Shown here piece by piece: positions 7,429 through 15,213 of a stretch of 64,000 nt of DNA. Under the pieces are notes generated by a model. That model saw only the letters and a program-made list of their open reading frames with translations. It had not been told where the DNA came from and made no database searches. The stretch spans positions 3,067 to 67,066 of the forward strand of contig DASQUK010000048.1 in the NCBI GenBank assembly GCA_035641315.1, in the 5' to 3' direction. Numbering within the stretch: the stretch's first letter is position 1; the number at the start of each line of letters is the position of its first letter. A program made the position numbers and the translations under genes. The DNA is from DASQUK01 sp035641315 (GTDB lineage Bacteria; Actinomycetota; Acidimicrobiia; Acidimicrobiales; VFJN01).

Positions 7429-9075
7429 TCAGGTCCCGTCCCGGCGCAGGAGCATGACGCCGGAGGGCGTGCCGCCGCCGGACGTGACGACGGCCGTCCG
7501 GGCGCCGGTCACCTGGCGGTCGCCGGCCTCGTGCCGCAGCTGCGCCATCGCCTCGTAGATGAACCCGAAGCCGTGCGTCCGTCCTTCGGACAGCTGGCCG
7601 CCGTGCGGGTTGACGGGCAGCTCGCCGTCGAGGGCGATGCGCCGCCCGCCGTCGAGCCAGTCCTTCGCCTCGCCGAAGCTGCAGAACCCGAGGCCTTCGA
7701 TCCACGAGATGGCGTTGAAGGTGAAGCCGTCGTACACGAGCGCGATGTCGACGTCGCTCGGGCGCAGGTCGGTCCGCGTCCACAGGTGGGCGGACTGGCC
7801 GATGACCTGCGGTTCGTGGGTGACGGTGCCCTGGTCCCACGAGATCCGCTCGTTGACCTGCGTGCCGACCGCCTCGACCCTCACGGCAGGCTTGGGGAGG
7901 CCGGCGGCGACCGACGCGTCGGACACGACGACCGCGATCGACGCGTCGCAGGGGACGTCGCAGTCGTAGAGGCCGAACGGGCTCGTGATCGGGCGGGCCG
8001 AGAGGTAGTCGTCCATCGTCATCGGGTCGCGGTAGATGGCTGCGGGGTTGCGCGCCGCGTTGGACCGGCCGTTGAGCGCGACCCAGCCGAGCATCTCCCG
8101 GGGGGCGCCGTAGCGGTGCAGGTACTGGTTGGCGTTCATGGCGATCCAGTTCGCCGCCGACATGGCGCCGAACGGCGCTCGCCACTCGTGCATGGGCCCG
8201 GACACCCGGCCGCCGCCCCCGCCGGCCGCGCCGCCCCCCGCACCCAGCCCGAGCGCCGCCCAGGTCGACTCCCACACCGTGCGGAAGCACAAGACGTGCC
8301 GGCACAGCCCGCCCGCCACCGCGAGCATCGCCGCAACGACCGCGCCGCCCGGGCCGGGGAGATCGCCGCCGCCGTTGATCCACGTGGGCCGCAGCCGGAG
8401 CGCCTCCTCCACGGCGGTGACGCCGCCCTCGCTCATGCCCATGCCCACCGAACCCGGATAGGTGGACAGCCCGTCGATGTCGTCGAGGGTGAGGCCGGCG
8501 TCCGCGACCGCCGCCAGGCAGGCGTCGACGGTGAGCGACAGCGGGTCGACCATCAGCCGCCGCCCGATCGCCGATCGGCCGATGCCGGACAGCACGGCCC
8601 GGTGCTCGAACCGGTCGTCGCTGGCGGGCGGCCGGGGCACCGGGCGCTCCGGCTCGGCGACCCGGTCCGCCGAGTCGCTCTCCCCCGTGGGCTCGAACAG
8701 CGGCAGCCAGACGTCCTCGTGCCGCTCGAAGCGGACGCTGACGTCGAGCCCGACGTGGACCTTGTCCGGGTCGCAGCCGACGATGTTGGTCGTGAGGTGG
8801 ACGGTCGGGTCCTCGGCGAGCGCGACGTTGGCGATCACGTACGGCGGCTCGAACCCCGCCAGCCACTGGTGGTAGTTGACCGTGAAGCCGACGACGGTGC
8901 CGCGGCCCGACACCACCATGGGCTCCCACGACCGGCTGCGGCAGGCCGGGCAGATCGGGACCGGGGGGTGGACGAGCGCCTTGCAGTCGGTGCAGCCCTG
9001 GATCCGCAGGACGCCGTCCGCTCCCGATGACCAGAACCACTCGTTGAAGGGCGTGAGCTGGGGCAGCGGGCGCAC
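7429..9075 (-). CDS. DUF35 OB-fold/zinc-ribbon domain fused to a thiolase-like (Ltp2/SCP-x type) protein
   Basis: This 548-residue protein combines two partners that are usually separate. Residues about 1-130 are a DUF35 rubredoxin-like zinc ribbon (CTDCKALVHPPVPICPAC) followed by an OB fold. Residues about 155-548 are a thiolase-like domain of the lipid-transfer/SCP-x branch. The position of the thiolase nucleophile reads NGGGDLPGPGGAVVAAM without Cys, as in Ltp2-type retro-aldolases. The C-terminal NPHGGQLSEGRTHGFGF motif is kept. Ltp2 enzymes with DUF35 partners cleave beta-hydroxyacyl-CoA side chains in steroid degradation. By inference this fusion is a CoA-ester aldolase rather than a thiolase. 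The GTG at 9075 has CCGGAG upstream. It is the last gene of an operon with aldehyde dehydrogenase, SDR and CoA-transferase, and the aldehyde dehydrogenase could oxidise an aldehyde released by cleavage. Confidence 0.85.
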   Translation of the reverse strand: MRPLPQLTPFNEWFWSSGADGVLRIQGCTDCKALVHPPVPICPACRSRSWEPMVVSGRGTVVGFTVNYHQWLAGFEPPYVIANVALAEDPTVHLTTNIVGCDPDKVHVGLDVSVRFERHEDVWLPLFEPTGESDSADRVAEPERPVPRPPASDDRFEHRAVLSGIGRSAIGRRLMVDPLSLTVDACLAAVADAGLTLDDIDGLSTYPGSVGMGMSEGGVTAVEEALRLRPTWINGGGDLPGPGGAVVAAMLAVAGGLCRHVLCFRTVWESTWAALGLGAGGGAAGGGGGRVSGPMHEWRAPFGAMSAANWIAMNANQYLHRYGAPREMLGWVALNGRSNAARNPAAIYRDPMTMDDYLSARPITSPFGLYDCDVPCDASIAVVVSDASVAAGLPKPAVRVEAVGTQVNERISWDQGTVTHEPQVIGQSAHLWTRTDLRPSDVDIALVYDGFTFNAISWIEGLGFCSFGEAKDWLDGGRRIALDGELPVNPHGGQLSEGRTHGFGFIYEAMAQLRHEAGDRQVTGARTAVVTSGGGTPSGVMLLRRDGT

Positions 9076-9099
9076 CGTCGGCTCCGGGATGTCGGCGGC

Positions 9100-10581
9100 T
9101 CAGGCCCTCGGCCAAGCCACCGACTTGGTCTCCAGGTACTGCTCGAACCCCGCGACGCCGTTCTGGCGGCCGACGCCGCTGTGCTTGTACCCGCCGAAGG
9201 GCATGTCGGGCCCGACGGGCGCGCCGCCGTTGACGCTGACCATGCCGGCCCGGATGCGCCGGGCCACCGCGAGCGACCGCTCCAGCGAGCCCGAGTGGAC
9301 GCCCCCGGCGAGCCCGTAGGCGCTGTCGTTGGCGATCCGCACGGCGTCGTCCTCGTCGTCGAACGGGATGACGACAAGGACCGGCCCGAAGATCTCCTCC
9401 TGGGCGATGGTCATCGAGTTGTCGACGTCGACGAACAGCGTCGGCTCCACGTACCACCCCGCGGGCAGGTGCGCCGGGCGGCCGCCGCCGAGCGCCAGCG
9501 TGGCGCCCTCGGCCACGCCCTTCTCGATGTAGCCGAGGACCCGGTCGCGCTGCTTCTCCGAGATCAGCGGGCCCATCATGACGTCGGGGCGCTGGGGGTC
9601 GCCGTACGGGACGCCCTGGAGGAGGCCCTTCAGCAGCTCGACACCCTCGTCGTAGCGCGACCGGGGCAGCAGCATGCGGGTCGGGATGGCGCACCCCTGG
9701 CCGGCGTGGAAGCAGACGGCGAGCCCGATCATCAGCGCGCCGTCGAAGTCGGCGTCCTCGAGCACGACCGTCGCCGACTTCCCGCCGAGCTCCAGGAAGA
9801 CCCGCTTCATGGTGGCGGCCCCCTTCTCCATGATCCGCTTGCCCACGGCGGTGGACCCGGTGAACGAGATCATGTCGACCTGTGGCGACAGGGTGAGCTC
9901 CTCGCCCACCAAGTGGTCCGACGACGTCACGACGTTGACCACGCCGGCGGGGAAGTCGGTGCGCTCGGCGATCAGGCGCCCCAGCAAGGTCGCGTTCCAC
10001 GGCGTGTCGGGCGCCGGCTTGAGGACGACCGTGTTGCCCGTGGCCAGGGCCTGCCCGAGCTTGTTGGCCGTCACCTCGAACGGGAAGTTCCACGGGACGA
10101 TGGCGCCCACCACCCCGACCGGCTCCTTCCACACCTGGCGGGTGTTGGAGTTGCCCATCGGGTCGGGCGCGTCGGCAAGGTCGGTCTCCCAGGCGAACTC
10201 GTCGATGAGCTTGGTGGGGTAGCGCAGGGCACCCTCGAGCGGGCCGTCGAGCTGGGGGCCCTGCGTGATCATCCGGGGGCAGCCGACCTCGAGGATCAGC
10301 TGCTCGCGCAGCTCCCCGCGCTCGGCTTCGAGGGCCTCCTGCAACTGCTGCAGGCAGCGCCGCCGGAGGGCGCGGTTGGCGGACCAGTCGGTCTCGTCGA
10401 ACGCTCGGCGCGCCGCGCCGATGGCACGCTGCATCTCGGCGGCCGACGCGTCGGCGACGTGGCCGAGGACCCCCTCGGTCGCCGGGTTGACGTTGGCGAA
10501 GGTCGCGCCCGAGTCGGCGTCGACGAGCGCGCCGTCGATCAGCATCCGCGTCTCGGGCTTCACGGTGGGCGTGGCGGCCAC
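9100..10581 (-). CDS. NAD(P)-dependent aldehyde dehydrogenase
   Basis: This 493-residue protein matches the usual aldehyde dehydrogenase length. It shows the VVGAIVPWNFPFEVT cofactor-pocket segment, SFTGSTAVGKRIM, the general-base Glu in FLELGGKSA (about residue 262), the nucleophile Cys in HAGQGCAIPTRM (about 297), and EEIFGPVLVVIPF. The C-terminal PFGGYKHSGVGRQNG is also present. It oxidises an aldehyde to a carboxylic acid in the cytoplasm. Start GTG 10581 is preceded by GAGGGAGGGG. The frame stays open upstream through neighbouring genes, but the ribosome site fixes the start. It lies 24 bp upstream of the DUF35-thiolase gene and 23 bp downstream of an SDR, in one operon. Confidence 0.93.
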   Translation of the reverse strand: MAATPTVKPETRMLIDGALVDADSGATFANVNPATEGVLGHVADASAAEMQRAIGAARRAFDETDWSANRALRRRCLQQLQEALEAERGELREQLILEVGCPRMITQGPQLDGPLEGALRYPTKLIDEFAWETDLADAPDPMGNSNTRQVWKEPVGVVGAIVPWNFPFEVTANKLGQALATGNTVVLKPAPDTPWNATLLGRLIAERTDFPAGVVNVVTSSDHLVGEELTLSPQVDMISFTGSTAVGKRIMEKGAATMKRVFLELGGKSATVVLEDADFDGALMIGLAVCFHAGQGCAIPTRMLLPRSRYDEGVELLKGLLQGVPYGDPQRPDVMMGPLISEKQRDRVLGYIEKGVAEGATLALGGGRPAHLPAGWYVEPTLFVDVDNSMTIAQEEIFGPVLVVIPFDDEDDAVRIANDSAYGLAGGVHSGSLERSLAVARRIRAGMVSVNGGAPVGPDMPFGGYKHSGVGRQNGVAGFEQYLETKSVAWPRA

Positions 10582-10604
10582 TGCCCCTCCCTCTGTGTCG
10601 TCAG

Positions 10605-11435
10605 TCAGAACTTGGTGTTGGCCAGGAAGTCGACGGCCGGCGTGGCCGCCGGGAACGACCCGGTGATCCCGGAGCTGAAGTAGCCCGCGTCGGTGACCAG
10701 GGTGATGCCCGTGACGGCCCGGGCGGCGTCGCTGCAGAGGAAGGCGAGCGGGTACGCCTGCTCGAGCGGCGTGGACGGCTCGATGCCGGCCTCGGAGCGG
10801 TAGTCGGCGCCAAACCCGAGCCACGTCTCCTCGTTGGCGCGGGCGAGCGGCGTGTCGGTGGGGCCGGGGAGGATGGCGTTGATGCGGACGCCCCGCTTCA
10901 GCAGGCCGAAGGCCTCGCGGGCGACGTAGGCGCTGAGCGAAAGCTTGCTCCACAGGTAGTCGGCCTTGCCGTGCTCCTCGGCCCAGCGCGTCGCCTCGTC
11001 GAAGTCGGTGATGTCGAGGTACTCCTGCAGGAGCTCGAGGTTCGCCTGCCACCCGAAGCCGGCCGCCGAGGAGATCATGCCGATGGCGGAGCCCCGGGGG
11101 AGCATGTCGCCGGCGATCAGACGGTCGATCAGGTGGCGGTGCCCGATGAAGTTGATCCGCTCGATCCCCGGCGTGCCGTCGGCCACGCCCGCGCACGAGA
11201 ACAGCGCGTGGACCGGGCCGCCGCACTCGTCCACGGCGGCGTCGATCGACGCCCTGTCGGCGAGGTTGAGGTGGATGGCCTTGACGCCCGGCAGCGTGAC
11301 CTCGGCGTAGTCCATCACGACGACCTCGGCCCCGGCGTCCTGCACCAGCTCGGCGACGGCGGCTCCCATGCCGGTGGCGCCGCCGACGACCAGCGCCCGC
11401 TTGCCCTCGTACCTGAACGCATCGAACAGCGTCAT
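10605..11435 (-). CDS. SDR family oxidoreductase (3-alpha-hydroxysteroid/coniferyl-alcohol dehydrogenase-like)
   Basis: This 276-residue short-chain dehydrogenase has the cofactor motif VVGGATGMGAAV, with Asp in VVVMDYAE indicating NAD. Further motifs are LFSCAGVADG in place of NNAG, ISSAAGFGW with the catalytic Ser, and DYLWSKLSLSAYV, which gives YxxxK. The long segment between Ser and Tyr (LELLQEYLDITDFDEATRWAEEHG) is characteristic of 3-alpha-HSD/carbonyl reductase and coniferyl alcohol dehydrogenase types. It oxidises or reduces a secondary alcohol or ketone of unknown identity. The ATG at 11435 has GGGGAGCGAGC upstream. It is the second gene of the operon beginning at 12695. Confidence 0.88.
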   Translation of the reverse strand: MTLFDAFRYEGKRALVVGGATGMGAAVAELVQDAGAEVVVMDYAEVTLPGVKAIHLNLADRASIDAAVDECGGPVHALFSCAGVADGTPGIERINFIGHRHLIDRLIAGDMLPRGSAIGMISSAAGFGWQANLELLQEYLDITDFDEATRWAEEHGKADYLWSKLSLSAYVAREAFGLLKRGVRINAILPGPTDTPLARANEETWLGFGADYRSEAGIEPSTPLEQAYPLAFLCSDAARAVTGITLVTDAGYFSSGITGSFPAATPAVDFLANTKF

Positions 11436-11477
11436 GTGCTCGCTCCCCTGGTGGTAGTCGGTGATAGTGGTCGGTGG

Positions 11478-12695
11478 TCAGGCCACGATGCCGCGGACCT
11501 TCAGGTCCACGATCGTGTCCCAGTCGAGTCCGAGGTTCTCGAGGATGGCATCGCCGTGCTCGTTGAACTCGGGCCCCCGGCGTGGCTTGGCCGGCTCGCC
11601 GCCGAACTGGACCGGTGCGGCGGCCAGCTGGAACGGCGTGCCGTCGGCGGTCTCGCAGTCCTGCACGTAGCCGTTGGCGACCGTCTGTGGATCGTCGGCC
11701 GCTTCGAGCGTGTCCTGCACCATGGTCCACTGGCCGGAGAAGCCGGCGAACGCGGCGCGCCACTCCTCCGCGGTGCGCTCGGCGAACGTGGCGCGCAGCA
11801 GGTCGGTGGCGGCGCCGACGTTCTCCTTGATGGAGCTGGCGTCGGCGAAGCGCTCGTCGTCGGCGAGCTCGGGCCGCCCGATCACCTGGCAGACCTCGGG
11901 CCAGTACCTCCCCGGCTGGAGGCAGCACAGGTTCAGGAACTTGCCGTCCTTGGTGGCGTAGATGGCGCTGAGCGGGTTCCCCATGGGGGTGTTCGGCGGG
12001 GGCGGCGTGAACGCCACCCCGTGCTGGAGCGCCAGCGAGATCGACTGGCCCATGGACCACATGCCGACGCCGAGGAGCGACACGTCCACGGTGGTCGCCT
12101 CCCCGGTGCGCTGGCGGTGGAAGAGCGCACCCATGATCCCGCCGGCGATGGTCATGGCGCCGATCGAGTCGCCAAACCCCGGCCCGGGTGGCCCGGGCAC
12201 GTAGTCGTAGTCGGGCTGCTTCAGCGCCATCGCGATGCCGGAGCGGGCCCAGTACGAGAGGGCGTCGTAGGAGCCCCGGTCGGCATCGGGACCGCGCTCG
12301 CCCTGGCCGGTGCCGGTCACGTAGATGATCTGCGGGTTGAGGGCCCGGATGTCGTCGACGTCGATCTTCAGCTTGGCGCGGACGCTCGGCAGCTTGTTGG
12401 TCAGGAAGACGTCGCAGGTGCCGGCGAGCTTGTAGAGGACATCGAGGCCCTCGTCCGACTTGAGGTCGAGCCCCAGGCTCTGCTTGCCGCGGTTCGAGTG
12501 CTCGAGCAGGACGTGGACCGTCGTCCCCATGACCGCGAGCCCGCTGGACACCAGGCCGCGCATAGCGTCGCCCCGCTCGACGTGCTCGACCTTGACGACC
12601 TCGGCGCCCCAGTCGGCGAGCAGCGCCGATGCCGCCGGCACGAACGTGTGCTCGGCGACCTCCAGGATGCGAACGCCTTGCATGACTGCGGTCAT
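11478..12695 (-). CDS. CaiB/BaiF family (class III) CoA-transferase
   Basis: This 405-residue protein fits the class III CoA-transferases, which move CoA between acyl-CoA and a free acid through an aspartyl mixed anhydride. The opening MQGVRILEVAEHTFVPAA and LLADWGAEVVKVEHVERGD are typical. The catalytic Asp is expected in RGSYDALSYWARSG (around residue 145). FGDSIGAMTIAGGIMGALF and the C-terminal RRGPEFNEHGDAIL are also family features. The ATG at 12695 has GGAGGGGCC just upstream. As first gene of the operon with SDR, aldehyde dehydrogenase and DUF35-thiolase, it probably activates the pathway acid as its CoA ester. A TAACAT box on the minus strand at 12732-12737 could be its -10 element. 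Confidence 0.9.
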   Translation of the reverse strand: MTAVMQGVRILEVAEHTFVPAASALLADWGAEVVKVEHVERGDAMRGLVSSGLAVMGTTVHVLLEHSNRGKQSLGLDLKSDEGLDVLYKLAGTCDVFLTNKLPSVRAKLKIDVDDIRALNPQIIYVTGTGQGERGPDADRGSYDALSYWARSGIAMALKQPDYDYVPGPPGPGFGDSIGAMTIAGGIMGALFHRQRTGEATTVDVSLLGVGMWSMGQSISLALQHGVAFTPPPPNTPMGNPLSAIYATKDGKFLNLCCLQPGRYWPEVCQVIGRPELADDERFADASSIKENVGAATDLLRATFAERTAEEWRAAFAGFSGQWTMVQDTLEAADDPQTVANGYVQDCETADGTPFQLAAAPVQFGGEPAKPRRGPEFNEHGDAILENLGLDWDTIVDLKVRGIVA

Positions 12696-12911
12696 GGCCC
12701 CTCCGACGGTCGGCAGTCAGGCCCGACCTACATGTTAGGTACCAATGCGAAATCGAAGCGAGCCCGGCTCGCGAGACGAACGGCAGAGTGCGGCGAACAG
12801 CCGGTAATCGTGGCCATGGCCGAATCGAACCCCGGGTCACGACGTCACGAGAACTTGACCCAAATGTTATACAAGCCGTACGCTCGGACGCTCGCAACAG
12901 AGGGGAAGCAG
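12696..12911. promoter_or_regulatory. Divergent promoter region between CoA-transferase and SDR genes
   Basis: These 216 bp separate two divergent starts. A minus-strand TAACAT (12732-12737) lies 36 nt before the CoA-transferase start. A plus-strand TTATAC (12867-12872) lies 40 nt before the SDR start. No convincing -35 element sits at the right distance for either. The region is clearly less GC-rich than the flanking genes. Confidence 0.3.
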
Positions 12912-13682
12912 ATGGATCTGGACGGACGTTCCGCGCTCGTCACCGGCGGCGCGGGTGGGCTCGGCGGCGCCACGGTTCGCCGGCTCGCCGCCCTGGGCCT
13001 GGGCGTCGCCATCTTCGACCGCGACGCCGACCGGGCCGCCGCGCTCGCCAAGGAGCTCGGTGATCGGACGGTCGCCGTCGGCGGCGACGTGAACGACGAC
13101 GACGACGTCGCCGCGGCGATCGAGGCCGCGCGCTCGGTCGGTGCGTTCTCGCTCGTCGTGAACGTCGCCGGGGGAGGGGTCGGTGGGGGAAGGACCGTCG
13201 GCCGCGACGGCACGCCCCACGACAAGCAGGCCTTCGTCGGCACGATGGAGATGAACGCGTTCGGCACCTTCAACGTGACGCGCCTCGCGGCGGCGGCCAT
13301 GGCGGCCAACGAGCCGGACCAGGACGGCGGGCGGGGGGTCGTCGTCAACACGGCGTCCATCGCCGGGATCGAGGGCCAGACCGGCCAGCTCGCGTACGCG
13401 GCCGCGAAGGCCGCGATCCTCGGCATGACGCTCCCGCTGGCCCGCGACCTCGCCGCGCTCGGTATCCGCGTCTGCGCGATCGCGCCCGGCACGATGGGCA
13501 CGCCGGCCATGCTGGGCACGCCCGAGGAGCTGCAGCAGCACCTCGTTGCCAGCATCGTCTTTCCCAGGCGCATGGGGCGGCCCGAGGAGTTCGCCCTCCT
13601 CGTGGAGTCGATCGCCCGGAACCCGTACCTCAACGGCGAGAACATCCGGCTGGACGGCGCGCTGCGGTTCCCGCCGAAGTAG
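12912..13682 (+). CDS. SDR family oxidoreductase (HSD17B10-like 3-hydroxyacyl-CoA dehydrogenase type)
   Basis: This 256-residue short-chain dehydrogenase begins MDLDGRSALVTGGAGGLGGA (glycine motif), with Asp in VAIFDRDADRA for NAD binding. It has VVNVAGGGVGGGRTVGRDG as the NNAG region, NTASIAGIEGQTGQLAYAAAK with the catalytic Ser and YxxxK, and a MNAFGTFNV helix. The combination with a PHDKQAFVGTMEMNAFGTFN-like stretch and the C-terminal NPYLNGENIRLDGALRF is that of the HSD17B10/2-methyl-3-hydroxyacyl-CoA dehydrogenase group. It probably oxidises a 3-hydroxyacyl-CoA in a beta-oxidation-like route. Start ATG 12912 has GAGGGGAAGCAG upstream. It is divergent from the CoA-transferase operon and precedes the ABC importer. 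Confidence 0.88.
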   Translation: MDLDGRSALVTGGAGGLGGATVRRLAALGLGVAIFDRDADRAAALAKELGDRTVAVGGDVNDDDDVAAAIEAARSVGAFSLVVNVAGGGVGGGRTVGRDGTPHDKQAFVGTMEMNAFGTFNVTRLAAAAMAANEPDQDGGRGVVVNTASIAGIEGQTGQLAYAAAKAAILGMTLPLARDLAALGIRVCAIAPGTMGTPAMLGTPEELQQHLVASIVFPRRMGRPEEFALLVESIARNPYLNGENIRLDGALRFPPK

Positions 13683-13745
13683 ACAGGCACCTGACCGGTG
13701 AGGATGCCATTTCTATTACATGCAACGGCGTTCTCCTGAGACGAG

Positions 13746-13751
13746 TATAGT
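13746..13751 (+). promoter_or_regulatory. Candidate -10 element of the ABC importer operon
   Basis: TATAGT lies 77 nt before the binding-protein start and matches the TANNNT consensus well. No clear -35 is seen (TGCAAC about 19 nt upstream is weak). The gene itself has a strong AAGGAGGGG ribosome site. Confidence 0.3.
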
Positions 13752-13827
13752 GTTGACACACTGAGGCGGAGCGCCGTCGACAGCGTCGGGTGCCGCCACG
13801 GGGGGACCCAACCAAGGAGGGGACCAA

Positions 13828-15135
13828 ATGGGCAATCGGGGGGGAGCGTCTAGGCGTCGCGCCGGGCTGCGTTGGCGAATGCTGGCCGTCGCGGCCGTGG
13901 GCGGGTTGCTGCTCGCGGCGTGCGGTGGCGACGACGACGATGATGCGGGCGGCGAGGAGTCGACCGACACGTCAGAGGAGACATCGGACGCGTCGGAGCT
14001 GCTGGGCCCGGAGGACGAGGCGTCGGGTGAGCCGGTGCGCATCGGGATGGTCTCCGATGGCCAGCTGGGGTTCACCGACAACACCGACGAGCTGCGCATA
14101 GCCGAGGCCACGGCCGAGTACTGGAACACCCATCGGGGCGGCGTCGGTGGCCGGCCGGTCGAGGTGGTGCCGTGCGAGACCCGCGGCGATCCGGGCGGTG
14201 CGGCCGACTGCGCGAACCAGTTCGTCGAGGAAGACGTCGTCGCCGTGGCCGTGAGCCAGTCGGCGGTCGGGGAGTCGGTCTGGGAGCCGTTGCACGCCGC
14301 GGGCGTTCCGAGCTTCTGGTTCCAGACCAGCACCCAGGGGGTCACGACCGACACGGAGTCGAGCTTCGCCATGATCAACCCGCTCACCGGGCTGTTCGGC
14401 CTGCCCGTCTCGGTGGCAGAGAGCGAGGCGGCCGACCGCATCGCCTTCGTGGTCATCGACGTCCCCCAGGCGCGCGCCGGCCTCGAGGGCCTCGGTCCGA
14501 CCATCCTGGGCAATGCCGGGCTCGAATACGACGTCATCCCGATCGCGCCGGGGACGGCCGACATGACGGCGCAGATGCAGCAGGTCGCGGCGAGTGGTGC
14601 GGGCGTGGTGCAGATCACCGGCAACGACGCGTTCTGCATCGCCGCGTTCCAGGGACTCCAGGCTGTCGGCTACGAGGGCGCGATCACCGCCGTCTCGCAG
14701 TGCATCACCGATGCCACCCGGGAGGCGGTCCCCGGTGAGGTCCTCGACGGGACGTTCATCTCGTCCACCATGGCCCTGGGGGCAGAGGACGACCCCGCCT
14801 ACCAGCTCTACCAGGCCGTGGTAGAGACCTACGGCCAGGACGTCGAGGACCCCACGAACGCCACGGCGATGGGCGGTTACACCGCGATGGCGTCGCTGTT
14901 GAGCTCGCTCGAGGGGATCTCGGGCGAGATCACGCCACAGACGGTCGTTGAGACCATCAAGGCGATGCCCGAAACGGACTACCCCGGCGCGGACGACATG
15001 ACGTTCCAGTGCGGCGGGTCCGCCATCGAGATGCTCCCTGCCGTCTGCACCAACCAAACGCTGCGGACCACCCTGGATGCCGAGGGTCAGCCGACCGAGT
15101 ACGAGGTCGTCGACGCGACGGACATCCTGCCCTAG
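13828..15135 (+). CDS. ABC transporter substrate-binding lipoprotein (branched-chain amino acid/amide type)
   Basis: This 435-residue lipoprotein has a basic N-terminus (MGNRGGASRRRAGLRWRM), a hydrophobic core and the lipobox LLLAAC with Cys32, followed by an acidic, flexible Gly/Asp/Ser linker to about residue 60. The rest is a type I periplasmic binding fold (Peripla_BP_6): VRIGMVSDGQLGFTDN, the NTHRGGVGGRPVEVVPCETR strand, and SQSAVGESVWEPLHAAGVPSF. Later come AFVVIDVPQARAG and NDAFCIAAFQGLQAVGY. It captures a solute outside the membrane and delivers it to the fused permease-ATPase encoded 78 bp downstream. In this catabolic setting the ligand may be an aromatic or isoprenoid acid rather than an amino acid, which is inference. 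The strong ribosome site fixes the start. Confidence 0.9.
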   Translation: MGNRGGASRRRAGLRWRMLAVAAVGGLLLAACGGDDDDDAGGEESTDTSEETSDASELLGPEDEASGEPVRIGMVSDGQLGFTDNTDELRIAEATAEYWNTHRGGVGGRPVEVVPCETRGDPGGAADCANQFVEEDVVAVAVSQSAVGESVWEPLHAAGVPSFWFQTSTQGVTTDTESSFAMINPLTGLFGLPVSVAESEAADRIAFVVIDVPQARAGLEGLGPTILGNAGLEYDVIPIAPGTADMTAQMQQVAASGAGVVQITGNDAFCIAAFQGLQAVGYEGAITAVSQCITDATREAVPGEVLDGTFISSTMALGAEDDPAYQLYQAVVETYGQDVEDPTNATAMGGYTAMASLLSSLEGISGEITPQTVVETIKAMPETDYPGADDMTFQCGGSAIEMLPAVCTNQTLRTTLDAEGQPTEYEVVDATDILP

Positions 15136-15213
15136 CTTCCGTCCGGGCCGGCTCGCTCCCGCGGGCCGGCCCGGGCCCGCAACCCGCCATCCGGAGGCCC
15201 GGAGACCCACACC

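Noticed and set aside
7429..9075. An active beta-ketothiolase.
   Set aside because: The nucleophile Cys position is Gly/Pro-rich and the C-terminal motif is of the Ltp/SCP-x type, so thiolysis is unlikely.
12855..12873. TTGACC followed by TATACA before the SDR gene, looking like a consensus promoter.
   Set aside because: The two hexamers are only 7 bp apart, far too close for a -35/-10 pair; at most one of them is used.
9100..12897. A single open minus-strand frame spanning aldehyde dehydrogenase and sequence antisense or out of frame to the next two genes, as if a giant fusion.
   Set aside because: Only the 9100-10581 part has protein-like content; upstream, different frames hold the recognisable SDR and CoA-transferase, each with its own ribosome site. 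High GC content keeps shadow frames open.
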